From the NCBI GenBank assembly GCA_023443985.1, contig JAEZSJ010000086.1, forward strand, positions 1 through 21,768: a DNA stretch of 21,768 bases, written 5' to 3'. The DNA comes from Verrucomicrobiota bacterium. GTDB lineage: Bacteria > Verrucomicrobiota > Verrucomicrobiia > Opitutales > Opitutaceae. Shown piece after piece: positions 6,614-13,886 of this stretch. The position numbers were made by a program, and so were the translations under genes. The number at the start of each line of letters is the position of its first letter. Position 1 is the stretch's first letter. Below the pieces are notes generated by a model. That model searched no databases, had not been told where the DNA came from, and saw only the letters and a program-made list of their open reading frames with translations.

Positions 6614-7303
6614 ATGAAAGCAGTCCCAGTCCTACTCCTCGCCGCGGGTTTCCTGCCCGCCGTTGCCAGTGCCGCGCTCACGAGCTCCGATACCTTGATC
6701 TCCTACAACCCGGCGGAGCCTATCGCGACGACCTCTGTTTTAACATTGGATACGTTCGATACGGTTGGTGGCACGCGGTACCTCACCGCGGCGACGCTGA
6801 CGCTCAGCTACGATGTCGAGGACTTCGATGTTTCATTCACAAACAACGATTCTTCTGTCGCGACGACGGCGAAGTACAATTTCTCGTCAGATATCCTGAG
6901 GGTCTTCGCCGACAATTCCCTGCGAACCAGTGAGGTGTCGCCGCTCATGAGCGCTGCGAATCTCTTGTACACAACGGAAGCTCAGTATGTCACCCTGCAA
7001 CCGGGCGAAACGAGCGCTCCGACATCGTACTCGGGGCTGAACTTCAGCGCGGCGCGGACCTTGGGTAATCTTAACGCGTTCGAGACCTCCGGTGCGGGTG
7101 AGTTTACGTTGAGCGTCCAGGGCGATTTCGGCCTCCTCACGAACATCTCCAGCAACACCCGGATCAACGGCGGGGTTAAGGACGCAACTGTGACCGCGAC
7201 GATCGCGTATGAGTATGCCGTGATTCCGGAGCCGTCGACCTATGCGCTCCTCTTCGGCGCGCTGACGCTGGGCCTCGTGGGCTGGCGCCGCTTCCGCAAG
7301 TAA
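6614..7303 (+). CDS. PEP-CTERM sorting-domain protein, small secreted
   Basis: 229 residues. The N-terminus is a signal peptide ('MKAVPVLLLAAGFLPAVASA', cleavage probably after ASA). The middle is a beta-rich, threonine/serine/asparagine-rich domain with 'LTLSYDVEDFDVSFTNND' and 'FTLSVQGDFGLLTNISS', perhaps of the 'choice-of-anchor' type, though I cannot name the subfamily with confidence. The last 27 residues are a PEP-CTERM signal: VIPEPSTYALL (PEP at 205-207), a hydrophobic segment, then WRRFRK. In such systems the signal is cut by an exosortase and the protein is released to the surface or matrix; no exosortase is in this window. The gene is less GC-rich and uses more A/T-ending codons than its neighbours, which may mean transfer or relaxed selection. 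It is followed by a strong terminator, and its 3' 128 bases are antisense to the xylanase reading frame. Confidence 0.92.
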   Translation: MKAVPVLLLAAGFLPAVASAALTSSDTLISYNPAEPIATTSVLTLDTFDTVGGTRYLTAATLTLSYDVEDFDVSFTNNDSSVATTAKYNFSSDILRVFADNSLRTSEVSPLMSAANLLYTTEAQYVTLQPGETSAPTSYSGLNFSAARTLGNLNAFETSGAGEFTLSVQGDFGLLTNISSNTRINGGVKDATVTATIAYEYAVIPEPSTYALLFGALTLGLVGWRRFRK

Positions 7304-8618
7304 ACGGTTTCGTGCCTCTTTCCCGGCCGGAGCTTTTGCGCTCCGGCCTTTTTTTGTCCGCCTGGCCCGGGCGGACGTTGGCACTGCGACGTGGAGTGGT
7401 TGATCGAGGGGCTCGCGATCGGCGTGGGCGGCGGTGCGGCTTGCGCGGCGGCGGGGCCGACGGGCGCTCCGGCCGCACTGGCCCCTCGTGCGCGACCCGG
7501 GCGCGCGTGAGCGCCTCGATGACGGCGAAGAACGCCGGCTTCGGCCGCACCTCGCGGTCGAAGAGCAGGGCGTGGTTGGTCCGGTTGCGGACCGGGAAAT
7601 CGTTGAGCCACGAGTGGTCGTCGTCGATCCCCCAGAAGGTGATCATCGCGACGCCGGGCGGGGCAAGGAGCGCCTCGAAGATCTCGCGGTAGCGGCCGGC
7701 GAGCCGCTGTTGCATGGCGTCCGGCAATTCGCCGGGGAACGGATTCGGCCCCTCTTCGACCGAGACCAGGTCGGCCCCGCTCGTGGTGCGGGGGAGCACG
7801 TCGACATCGAGTTCGGTGATGAAGACCTTGAACCCGGCTTCGTGGAACGTGCGGATCGCCGTGCGAATGATCGCTGTGTCCGGGTAGTCGAGGTGCCAGT
7901 GGCCTTGGATGCCGACGGCGTCGACGCGCACGCCTCGGGCGCGGAGCGATCGCAGCAGGCGCAGCGTCTTCTCCAGTTTGTCCGGCTCTTCGATGTTGTA
8001 GTCGTTGTAGTAGAGCTCGGCGTCGGGATCGGCGGCGTGGGCGAACTGGAACGCGTGGGCGATGTAGTCGTCGCCGATCGCCCGCTGGGCGGGGGTCGGA
8101 CGGAGGTACTCCTCGGGTCGGTCGCTGATCGCCTCGTTCACGACGGCCCAGGCCCGGACTTGCCCGCGGTAGTGGCCGGCGACGGTCCGGATGTGGCGTT
8201 CGAGGTTGGCGAGCGCTTTCTCGCGTGGAAGCGGTTGACCATACTGGTCGAGGAACAGCCAGTCGCGGGTCTCGTGGTGCCAGACGAGCATGTGACCGAA
8301 GAGCGGCAGCCGGTGTCTGCGCGCGAAGTCCGCCACCCGGTCGCCGCGCTCGAAGGTGAAACGGCCCGTCGCGTCGACGAGGTACGAGGGCATCATCTCG
8401 TTGTCCGGGGTGAGGCAGTTGAACTGTCGCAGGATCAGCGACACGAGGCGCGGGTCCTCCAGATCGCGGGACGAGACGGCGCAGCCGATCAACAGCTCCG
8501 GTCCGGCGGCTGCGCGCAAGGTCGTCCCCTCCGGCGGCACGGGCGGGGGGCGCGCCGGAAGCAGCGCCTGGCTGGCGAGGAGCGCGAGGAGGCAGTACAG
8601 GCGGCGCGGGGCGGACAT
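7176..8618 (-). CDS. Secreted endo-1,4-beta-xylanase, glycoside hydrolase family 10, with an odd C-terminal tail
   Basis: 480 residues as read. A signal peptide ('MSAPRRLYCLLALLASQALL') is followed by a complete GH10 (beta/alpha)8 domain at about 40-375. 'NCLTPDNEMMPSYL' (67-80) matches the family's TxENxMK region, 'GHMLVWH' (108-114) is typical, the acid/base is E162 in 'WAVVNEAISD', and the nucleophile is E269 in 'FITELDVDV'. 'ITFWGIDDDHSWL' (326-338) also fits. It should cut internal beta-1,4 bonds of xylan outside the cytoplasm. Homology ends near 'PAFFAVIEALTRAR' (375). The remaining 105 residues are arginine/proline/serine-rich and translate the antisense of the PEP-CTERM terminator and gene end. 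The true end may be near 7490, with a stop codon lost by mutation or sequence error. The ATG at 8616-8618 was chosen because it begins the signal peptide. Confidence 0.93.
   Translation of the reverse strand: MSAPRRLYCLLALLASQALLPARPPPVPPEGTTLRAAAGPELLIGCAVSSRDLEDPRLVSLILRQFNCLTPDNEMMPSYLVDATGRFTFERGDRVADFARRHRLPLFGHMLVWHHETRDWLFLDQYGQPLPREKALANLERHIRTVAGHYRGQVRAWAVVNEAISDRPEEYLRPTPAQRAIGDDYIAHAFQFAHAADPDAELYYNDYNIEEPDKLEKTLRLLRSLRARGVRVDAVGIQGHWHLDYPDTAIIRTAIRTFHEAGFKVFITELDVDVLPRTTSGADLVSVEEGPNPFPGELPDAMQQRLAGRYREIFEALLAPPGVAMITFWGIDDDHSWLNDFPVRNRTNHALLFDREVRPKPAFFAVIEALTRARVAHEGPVRPERPSAPPPRKPHRRPRRSRAPRSTTPRRSANVRPGQADKKRPERKSSGRERGTKPFTCGSGASPRGPASARRRGAHRSTAPESRHTHTRSSRSQLRP
7325..7355 (+). 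terminator. Intrinsic terminator of the first PEP-CTERM gene
   Basis: A perfect 9-bp stem GGCCGGAGC/GCTCCGGCC (7325-7333 with 7340-7348) with loop TTTTGC is followed by seven T at 7349-7355. It lies 22 bases after the stop codon. Read on the minus strand it has no T run after the stem, so it would not end xylanase transcripts well. Confidence 0.92.
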
Positions 8619-8818
8619 GCGGCACGCTAGCCCGCGGCGTTCCCCCGACAACGCCCGCCCCGGCGCCCCGCTCCGGCCGGTGCCGCCCGGCCCCGGCGCG
8701 AAGGCGGCGTGCTGTTTTTCCCGTGCCGGCGGGTCGGGATTTTCCGGGACGTGTTCCGCTTTCCGGCGGCACGGCCGAGGGGCGCGCTGCGCCGGCGGTC
8801 GCATGGCGGAGAATTGGG

Positions 8819-8847
8819 TTGCCACCCCATTTTGCGGGGCGTTTCGT
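8819..8847 (+). promoter_or_regulatory. Possible promoter of the phosphofructokinase gene
   Basis: TTGCCA (8819-8824, five of six bases of the -35 consensus) and TTTCGT (8842-8847, three of six of the -10) are 17 bases apart, in the 269-base divergent gap between the xylanase and pfp starts. The rest of that gap is GC-rich and I see no gene in it. Confidence 0.27.
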
Positions 8848-8887
8848 GGCGCCTCTTCCGAAATCCAACAACCTTATTCGCACTGCC

Positions 8888-10144
8888 ATGGCTGAACTCG
8901 TGGGCAATCTTTTGGTGGGTCAATCCGGCGGACCGACGGCGGTCATCAACGCCAGCATCGCGGGCGTCGTCAGCGAGGCGCTCAACCACTCCTGCATCGA
9001 GGAGATCTACGGCGGCCTGAACGGCGTGCTCGGCATCCTCAACGAGGAGTTCATCGACCTCGCCTCCGAGTCCCAGCAGACGATCCGCGGCCTGCGCTAC
9101 ACGCCCGGCGCCGCTCTCGGCACCTGTCGCTACAAGCTCAAGAAGCAGCAGGATTTCGAGCGCGTGATCGAGGTCTTCAAGGCCCACAACATCCGCTATT
9201 TCTTCTACGCGGGCGGCAACGACTCCCAGGATACCGCCGACAAGATCTCCAAGCTCGCGCAGCAGCAGGGCTGGGAGATGCGCGTGATCGGCGTGCCGAA
9301 GACGATCGACAACGACCTCGTCTCCACCGACCACTGCCCGGGCTACGGCTCCGTCATCAAGCACATCTCCTCGACCGTGCGCGAACTCGCCTGCGACCAC
9401 CAGGCGATGGGCCAGGGCGATCTCGTTTCCATCCTCGAGGTCATGGGCCGCTCCGCCGGCTGGATCGCCGCGGGCGCCTCGCTCGCCAAGCGCCGTGACC
9501 ACCCGCACGATCCGCCGCACATCATCGCGCTGCCCGAGGTGCCGTTCGACTCCGAGAAGTTCCTCGAGGACGTCCGCCGCGTGCTCAAGCGCGAGAAGTA
9601 CTGCCTGATCGTCGTGGGCGAAGGGCTCGTCGACAAGGACGGCAACTACGTCTCCACCTCCGCCGGCACCGACGCCTTCGGGCACGTGCAGCTCGGCGGC
9701 GCGGGCGAGTACCTCGCGAGCCTCGTCGACCAAGGCATCCCCGGTGTGAAGTCCCGCGTGGCCAAGCTCGGCATCGCCCAGCGCGCGGCTGCGCTCGGCG
9801 CCTCCAAGACCGACAGCGACGAGGCCTACATGGCCGGTCAGGCGGCGGTCAAGGCCGCGGTCGCCGGTGAGACCGACAAGTGCGTCATCCTCGTCCGCGG
9901 CGACACCGACCAATACTCCTGCGAGACGGCGCTCGTCCCGCTCTCCGAGATCGCCAACGGCGTGAAGCACCTGCCGAAGGAATGGATCAACGAGGACGGC
10001 GTGAGCATGAACTTCCAGTTCAGCCGCTATGCGCTCCCGCTCATCCAAGGCCAGGTCGAGGTGCCGTTCGAGAACGGGCTTCCCGCCTTCGTGAAGCTCG
10101 AGAAGGTCGGCGTGGACAAGCTGCTCCAGCCGTACGAGGTCTGA
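8888..10144 (+). CDS. pfp: Pyrophosphate-dependent 6-phosphofructokinase
   Basis: 418 residues, longer than the 320-residue ATP-type enzyme and fitting the PPi-dependent group. It phosphorylates fructose 6-phosphate reversibly using pyrophosphate in glycolysis. 'GNLLVGQSGGPTAVINASIAG' is the typical N-terminus. The phosphoryl-donor site reads GGNDS (109-113): D112 is the bulky residue that in this family blocks ATP and favours PPi, where ATP enzymes have glycine. PKTIDND (137-143) carries the PPi-type lysine K138 and catalytic D141. 'MGRSAGWIA' (186-194) binds fructose 6-phosphate. One oddity is N111 where most members have aspartate. The ATG at 8888 starts just before the conserved glycine loop. 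It has its own terminator and is likely monocistronic. Confidence 0.95.
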   Translation: MAELVGNLLVGQSGGPTAVINASIAGVVSEALNHSCIEEIYGGLNGVLGILNEEFIDLASESQQTIRGLRYTPGAALGTCRYKLKKQQDFERVIEVFKAHNIRYFFYAGGNDSQDTADKISKLAQQQGWEMRVIGVPKTIDNDLVSTDHCPGYGSVIKHISSTVRELACDHQAMGQGDLVSILEVMGRSAGWIAAGASLAKRRDHPHDPPHIIALPEVPFDSEKFLEDVRRVLKREKYCLIVVGEGLVDKDGNYVSTSAGTDAFGHVQLGGAGEYLASLVDQGIPGVKSRVAKLGIAQRAAALGASKTDSDEAYMAGQAAVKAAVAGETDKCVILVRGDTDQYSCETALVPLSEIANGVKHLPKEWINEDGVSMNFQFSRYALPLIQGQVEVPFENGLPAFVKLEKVGVDKLLQPYEV

Positions 10145-10169
10145 GCGAATCGACTGTTTGAATTCCCCA

Positions 10170-10198
10170 GGCGCGGCCTTCCGAGGGCCGCGCCTTTT
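10170..10198 (+). terminator. Intrinsic terminator of pfp
   Basis: A 9-bp stem GGCGCGGCC/GGCCGCGCC (10170-10178 with 10186-10194) with a 7-base loop is followed by TTTT. It starts 26 bases after the stop. The bases from 10200 to the SRAP stop hold only more G/C palindromes, such as CCCCGCGGGG. Confidence 0.85.
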
Positions 10199-10246
10199 CG
10201 TTACCCCGCGGTGCCGCCGCCCCGCGGGGCGCGGGCGCCGCGGCGC

Positions 10247-10939
10247 TCACTCGAGACTCAGGTCGAGTTGACGGACTGTCGCTGGTGGTGGTTCGAGGCA
10301 GCCGGGTTCGTCGCAGGCGACTTTGTTCAGCCGGGGGTGGACGGGGCGCGCGCGCATCAGAGTCGCGGGCCAGGGCGCCAGCAACGCGGCGAGGCGCTCC
10401 GCCGGCGTCGCCGGGTCGAGCCACGAGTCCACGGCCGGAGCGGGAAGCAGCGCCGGCATCCGGTGGTGCAGCGGGGCGACGAGCGCGTTCGGAGGAGTCG
10501 TCAACACCACGAAGGCGCACTCCGCGCCTTCCACGGTCCAGAGACCTGCGAGCAGCAGGAGCGAACGGCCGTCGGCGGGCTCGAACAGCCACGGCTGCGG
10601 CCCGCCGGCGGTGCGCTCCCACTCGTAGAAGCCGTCGGCCGGCACCACGCAGCGGCGGGCGCGGAACGCGTCCCGGAAAGTCGGCTTCTCCGCCGCCGTC
10701 TCCGCGCGGGCGTTGATCAACGCCGTCCGGCCCGGGCCGACCGCAACCGGATCGGGAGCGAAGCCCCAGCGGGCGAGCAACGCTTCACGGCCGGGCCCGC
10801 CCGTGCGCCCCCGCCGCACGATGGGCAGAAGCTGGCGCGGCGCGGCGTTGTAGCGGGGCGGGATCTCCGGCGCGTCCACCAGGCCCAGCTCCGCCGCCAG
10901 CGCCCGGGCGTTTCGCAACAGCAGGTAGCGGGTGCACAT
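10247..10939 (-). CDS. SOS response-associated peptidase (SRAP/YedK/HMCES family)
   Basis: 230 residues, the normal size. The family crosslinks to abasic sites in single-stranded DNA through the N-terminal cysteine exposed after Met removal, shielding the lesion. All key parts are present: C2 in 'MCTRY', N31 in 'RYNAAP', 'LINARAET' (N76), 'CVVPADGFYEW' with the active-site E106, and 'HHRMPALL' with H158. The start is certain because C2 must follow Met. It lies 13 bases downstream of the GYF-domain gene in the same direction, so the two are probably cotranscribed. The gene is convergent with pfp. I see no LexA-type box upstream of the pair. Confidence 0.95.
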   Translation of the reverse strand: MCTRYLLLRNARALAAELGLVDAPEIPPRYNAAPRQLLPIVRRGRTGGPGREALLARWGFAPDPVAVGPGRTALINARAETAAEKPTFRDAFRARRCVVPADGFYEWERTAGGPQPWLFEPADGRSLLLLAGLWTVEGAECAFVVLTTPPNALVAPLHHRMPALLPAPAVDSWLDPATPAERLAALLAPWPATLMRARPVHPRLNKVACDEPGCLEPPPATVRQLDLSLE

Positions 10940-10952
10940 GGCCGGCTGGCGC

Positions 10953-12077
10953 TCAGTCCTGCCGCGTCGGGGCCGCGTTCCGGCGCGCGGGCGCGAAGGC
11001 CTGCTCGTACGCGGCCGCGAAGCTCGCGAGACTCAGCGCCAGAACGACGAACAGCCCGACGCCGAAGAAGAGCAGCCCCGCAATGGCCAACGGGAAGAAG
11101 GCGAGGTGCAGGAAGAACAGCCGGAACCACCGGCGGCTGGCCGCGCGCCGGCTGAGGGCCAGCGCTTCGACCGGCGCGATGCCCCGGTCGATCACGAGAA
11201 GCGGCGCGAACATCCACGCCACCGAGAAGTAGAGCAGCGGAACCATGAGCACCGGCAACGCGAGCAGCGCGGGACCGTGCGCCGCCAGGGTGGCTCCCAG
11301 ACCCTTCTCGACCACGAGCACCAGCAGCTCGGAAAACGGGTCGCCGCCCAGCGCGACGCGGGCGAGTTCACCGGCGTCGAGCGCCCCGCCGGCGTGGAGC
11401 TGCCACAACAGGGGGCCGAGCGCGAACAAGGTGAGCACTCGTAGCGCCACGGTCGTGACAAACGTCAGCACCAGCAGCGGCTGGAAGGCGCGCGTGAACC
11501 CGGCGAACAGGTCGCCCGGGCCGGCCGGCTCGTCCCGCCCGACGCGCAGCATGATCCAGTAGGCGCCGGCGACAAACACCAGGTTCAGGGCGAAGGTGAC
11601 CACGACGCCCGCCACGGGGATCGAACTGAGCAGGCCGGTGAGCAACACAAGCAGGGTGGTCGCGCCGACCGTGAGCCAGAACCGGCGCAACACGATCGCC
11701 CAACCGCGACTCAGCGTGTCGAATACGCTTAGGCTGTAGCCCCGGCCGGCGGCCGCACGGACCGTGACGGTCGGCTCCGCGGACGGCGCCGTGTCCGCAT
11801 GCGGCGCCACCGATCCGGTGTCCGCCTCGATGGGCGCCGCGGGCGGGACCGGGGCGGCGGGCTGCGCGCCGGTGTCGCCGGGCGCCGCCGCGGGGCCGGC
11901 TACTGCGGCGAGAGCGACAGAGAATTCCGGATACTCGGACAACGGACGCCAATCGGCGGCGGGCTCGGTGCGGACGCGGGTGCTGCCGTTCGCGCGGTTC
12001 TGGGCGATCCATTGTTCGATCTGCTGGGCGGACACGGGGCCGTACTCGCGGCCGTCGCCGCCGATGATGCGGTACAT
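10953..12077 (-). CDS. GYF_2-domain (DUF4339) multi-pass membrane protein
   Basis: 374 residues. Residues 1-52 are a GYF_2/DUF4339 domain: 'MYRIIGGDGREYGPVSAQQI', a 'W' helix, then 'ADWRPLSEYPEF'. Residues about 54-110 are an alanine/proline-rich linker. Hydrophobic segments at about 132-152, 154-176, 196-222, 270-295 and 318-355 suggest five or six membrane helices, similar to the DUF975/glycerophosphoryl-diesterase-like membrane families. GYF_2 domains are common in membrane proteins of this kind and probably bind peptides, but the role of the protein is unknown. The ATG at 12075-12077 is used because the GYF domain starts at that Met; an upstream in-frame start would add 12 basic residues. 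SRAP follows directly. Confidence 0.83.
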   Translation of the reverse strand: MYRIIGGDGREYGPVSAQQIEQWIAQNRANGSTRVRTEPAADWRPLSEYPEFSVALAAVAGPAAAPGDTGAQPAAPVPPAAPIEADTGSVAPHADTAPSAEPTVTVRAAAGRGYSLSVFDTLSRGWAIVLRRFWLTVGATTLLVLLTGLLSSIPVAGVVVTFALNLVFVAGAYWIMLRVGRDEPAGPGDLFAGFTRAFQPLLVLTFVTTVALRVLTLFALGPLLWQLHAGGALDAGELARVALGGDPFSELLVLVVEKGLGATLAAHGPALLALPVLMVPLLYFSVAWMFAPLLVIDRGIAPVEALALSRRAASRRWFRLFFLHLAFFPLAIAGLLFFGVGLFVVLALSLASFAAAYEQAFAPARRNAAPTRQD

Positions 12078-12138
12078 GGCGGCGCATGATGGGCGGCGCC
12101 GGAGGCTGCGCAAGGCGTGGTGGCATGGGCGCGCCGAC

Positions 12139-12167
12139 GGGGCGCGGTGTTCGCCGCGCGCCCCGAG
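12139..12167. repeat. Palindromic repeat, copy B
   Basis: GGGGCGCGGTG, TT, CGCCGCGCGCCCC forms a hairpin related to the one at 6182-6208. Relative to copy A, an A-T pair is replaced by G-C and a C-G pair by T-G. It lies in the 303-base divergent gap (12078-12380) between the GYF-domain gene and the second PEP-CTERM gene, which holds no credible gene. Confidence 0.5.
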
Positions 12168-12194
12168 ATGGCGCGGCGCGGAGGTCGGTTTCCG

Positions 12195-12338
12195 GATAGG
12201 GTTGATACCCTAGAAGCTCCATGGGTGGAGTGCCCTGAGGAGTTTTTCCCGGCTTGCGCCGGGAGAAATACCCTAGTTCTCATCGCGACGTCATCGCCCC
12301 CACCGATGGCCGTAGAAGGTGCCGCAGAATGCGGCACC
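12195..12338 (+). promoter_or_regulatory. Candidate structured leader of the second PEP-CTERM gene
   Basis: Successive hairpins are TAGGGT/ACCCTA (12197-12202 with 12207-12212), CTCCA/TGGAG (about 12218-12230), a perfect CCCGGC/GCCGGG (12248-12253 with 12258-12263) and a strong 9-bp GGTGCCGCA/TGCGGCACC (12318-12326 with 12330-12338, loop GAA). The last is followed by a pyrimidine-rich run (GCTTCTCTTTCC) that might act as a weak terminator or attenuator. ATACCCTAG occurs twice (12205-12213 and 12268-12276). The ATG lies 42 bases after the last hairpin. Spaced words match the leader at 6457-6537. Confidence 0.42.
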
Positions 12339-12380
12339 GCTTCTCTTTCCGGCAGCAAATCGGGGGCGGTCGCCGCTGGT

Positions 12381-13886
12381 ATGCACCGGACCTCCTCTCT
12401 CCTCCCCTCGCTCCGATTTGCGGGCGCCCTGCGTTTGTTCGCCTGGGTGGCGGTCGCTGCGGGCCCGGTCGGGGCGGCCGACTATCACTGGGACGCGAAC
12501 GGCAAGCAGACCGGGACGGGCGGTTCCGGCGACTGGAACACCAACTCCGCCTCTTGGCGACTGGAGAGCGCGACGGGGCGGCTCGAACGGTGGCGGAAGG
12601 GTCCCGACGCCGCGGATCGCGCGGTCTTTGGCGGCACGAGCGGCACGGTGTCGGTGGGGAAGGCCATCTCCACCAACGGCCTGCTCTTCACCACCTCCGG
12701 CTACACGCTTACCGGCGGCACGATCACGCTCACCGGTATTGATCCGTCAATCACGGTGGCGGGTTCCGGCGCGGACAGTGCCACGATCGGCGCCGCGCTG
12801 GCGGGGACAAACGTCAATCTGGTCAAGGCCGGCGACGGCGTGCTCACCCTCACGGCGGTGAACCGCTTCACCGGCACGCTCACGGTCAACGCGGGCACGC
12901 TGCGGCTGGGCGGCGGGACGGACCGCGATTTCATCAACCGCGACGCCAAGGTGGTGCTCAACGCCGGCACGATCGACCTCGGCAACTTCATCGAGGACAC
13001 CGACGTGTTCACGCTCAACGGAGGCACGATCACCGGCGGCGCGTCGGCCGCCCTTGGCGTGCTCACCGACCGCGCCGGCGCCGCGAGCGGCTTCTCGGTG
13101 CGCAGCGGCACCGCCGACGTCATCCTTTCCGATCCTTTCGCCCCGAACTGGTGGGCGGGCGACGCGACCTCCGTCGGCCTCACGAAGACGACGGACGGTC
13201 TCGTCACGCTGACCCGCGCCAACACCTACACCGGCGCCACGCGGATCCTCGGCGGCACGCTCGTTCTCAATGGCGCGATCAGGCGCGACTCGGCGGTCAC
13301 CGTGGCGCGGGGCGCGACCTTCGCCGGCATCGGCACCACCAACAACGCCCCCATCACGCTCGACGGCACGATCTCGCCGGGCGCGGTGTCCGCGACGGGT
13401 GTGTCGGACATCGGGATACTTACCACCGGGGCGCAGACCTGGAACGCCGGCGGCAGCTATGTTTGGCAGATCGCGGATGCGGCGGGCGCGGCCGGCACGG
13501 GCTGGGATCTGCTCCGGCTGGGCGGACCGCTCACCGTGGCGGCGACCGCCGCCGATCCGTTCAAGCTCCAGCTGATCGGGCTCGGCGCCGACGGCGGCAC
13601 TGGTGTGATCGCCGGCTTCGACAACACCCGGAGCTACGTGTGGTCGTTGTTGACCACCTCGGCGATCGCCGGCCTCACGGCGGATAGTGTATCCATCGAT
13701 TCGACTTGGTTCGCGGCGGGCAACCCGCTTGCGGGCGGGACGTTCTCGCTCGCGCGGAACGGCACCTCCCTGGACCTCGTCTTCACCCCGGTGCCGGAGC
13801 CGGCGACCTACGCCCTTGCGCTGGGCATCGGCACGTTCCTGCTCGTCGCCGTGCGGCGGCGCGCCCGCCGCGGGTCGGCCGTCTAG
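12381..13886 (+). CDS. PEP-CTERM protein with autotransporter-associated beta-strand repeats
   Basis: 501 residues. A signal peptide is present (basic 'MHRTSS...LRFAG', then hydrophobic 'FAWVAVAAGPVGAA', cleaved probably before DYHWD). 'YHWDANG...GSGDWNTNSASW' is the usual opening of this protein type. Two autotransporter-associated beta-strand repeats are clear: from 147 ('LVKAGDGVLTLTAVNRFTG', then 'VNAGTLRLGG') and from 267 ('LTKTTDGLVTLTRANTYTG', then 'GTLVLNGAI'). They should build a beta-helix passenger. There is no beta-barrel; the end is a PEP-CTERM signal instead (VPEPATYALALG from 471, hydrophobic, then RRRARR). It is likely exported and processed by an exosortase encoded elsewhere. 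The ATG at 12381 was chosen because it starts the signal peptide; the open frame extends far upstream through the leader. The stop overlaps that of the convergent EamA gene. Confidence 0.92.
   Translation: MHRTSSLLPSLRFAGALRLFAWVAVAAGPVGAADYHWDANGKQTGTGGSGDWNTNSASWRLESATGRLERWRKGPDAADRAVFGGTSGTVSVGKAISTNGLLFTTSGYTLTGGTITLTGIDPSITVAGSGADSATIGAALAGTNVNLVKAGDGVLTLTAVNRFTGTLTVNAGTLRLGGGTDRDFINRDAKVVLNAGTIDLGNFIEDTDVFTLNGGTITGGASAALGVLTDRAGAASGFSVRSGTADVILSDPFAPNWWAGDATSVGLTKTTDGLVTLTRANTYTGATRILGGTLVLNGAIRRDSAVTVARGATFAGIGTTNNAPITLDGTISPGAVSATGVSDIGILTTGAQTWNAGGSYVWQIADAAGAAGTGWDLLRLGGPLTVAATAADPFKLQLIGLGADGGTGVIAGFDNTRSYVWSLLTTSAIAGLTADSVSIDSTWFAAGNPLAGGTFSLARNGTSLDLVFTPVPEPATYALALGIGTFLLVAVRRRARRGSAV

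Noticed and set aside
7434..8630. A 398-codon plus-strand open frame opposite the xylanase
   Set aside because: It is antisense to a well-supported GH10 gene and lacks any family pattern.
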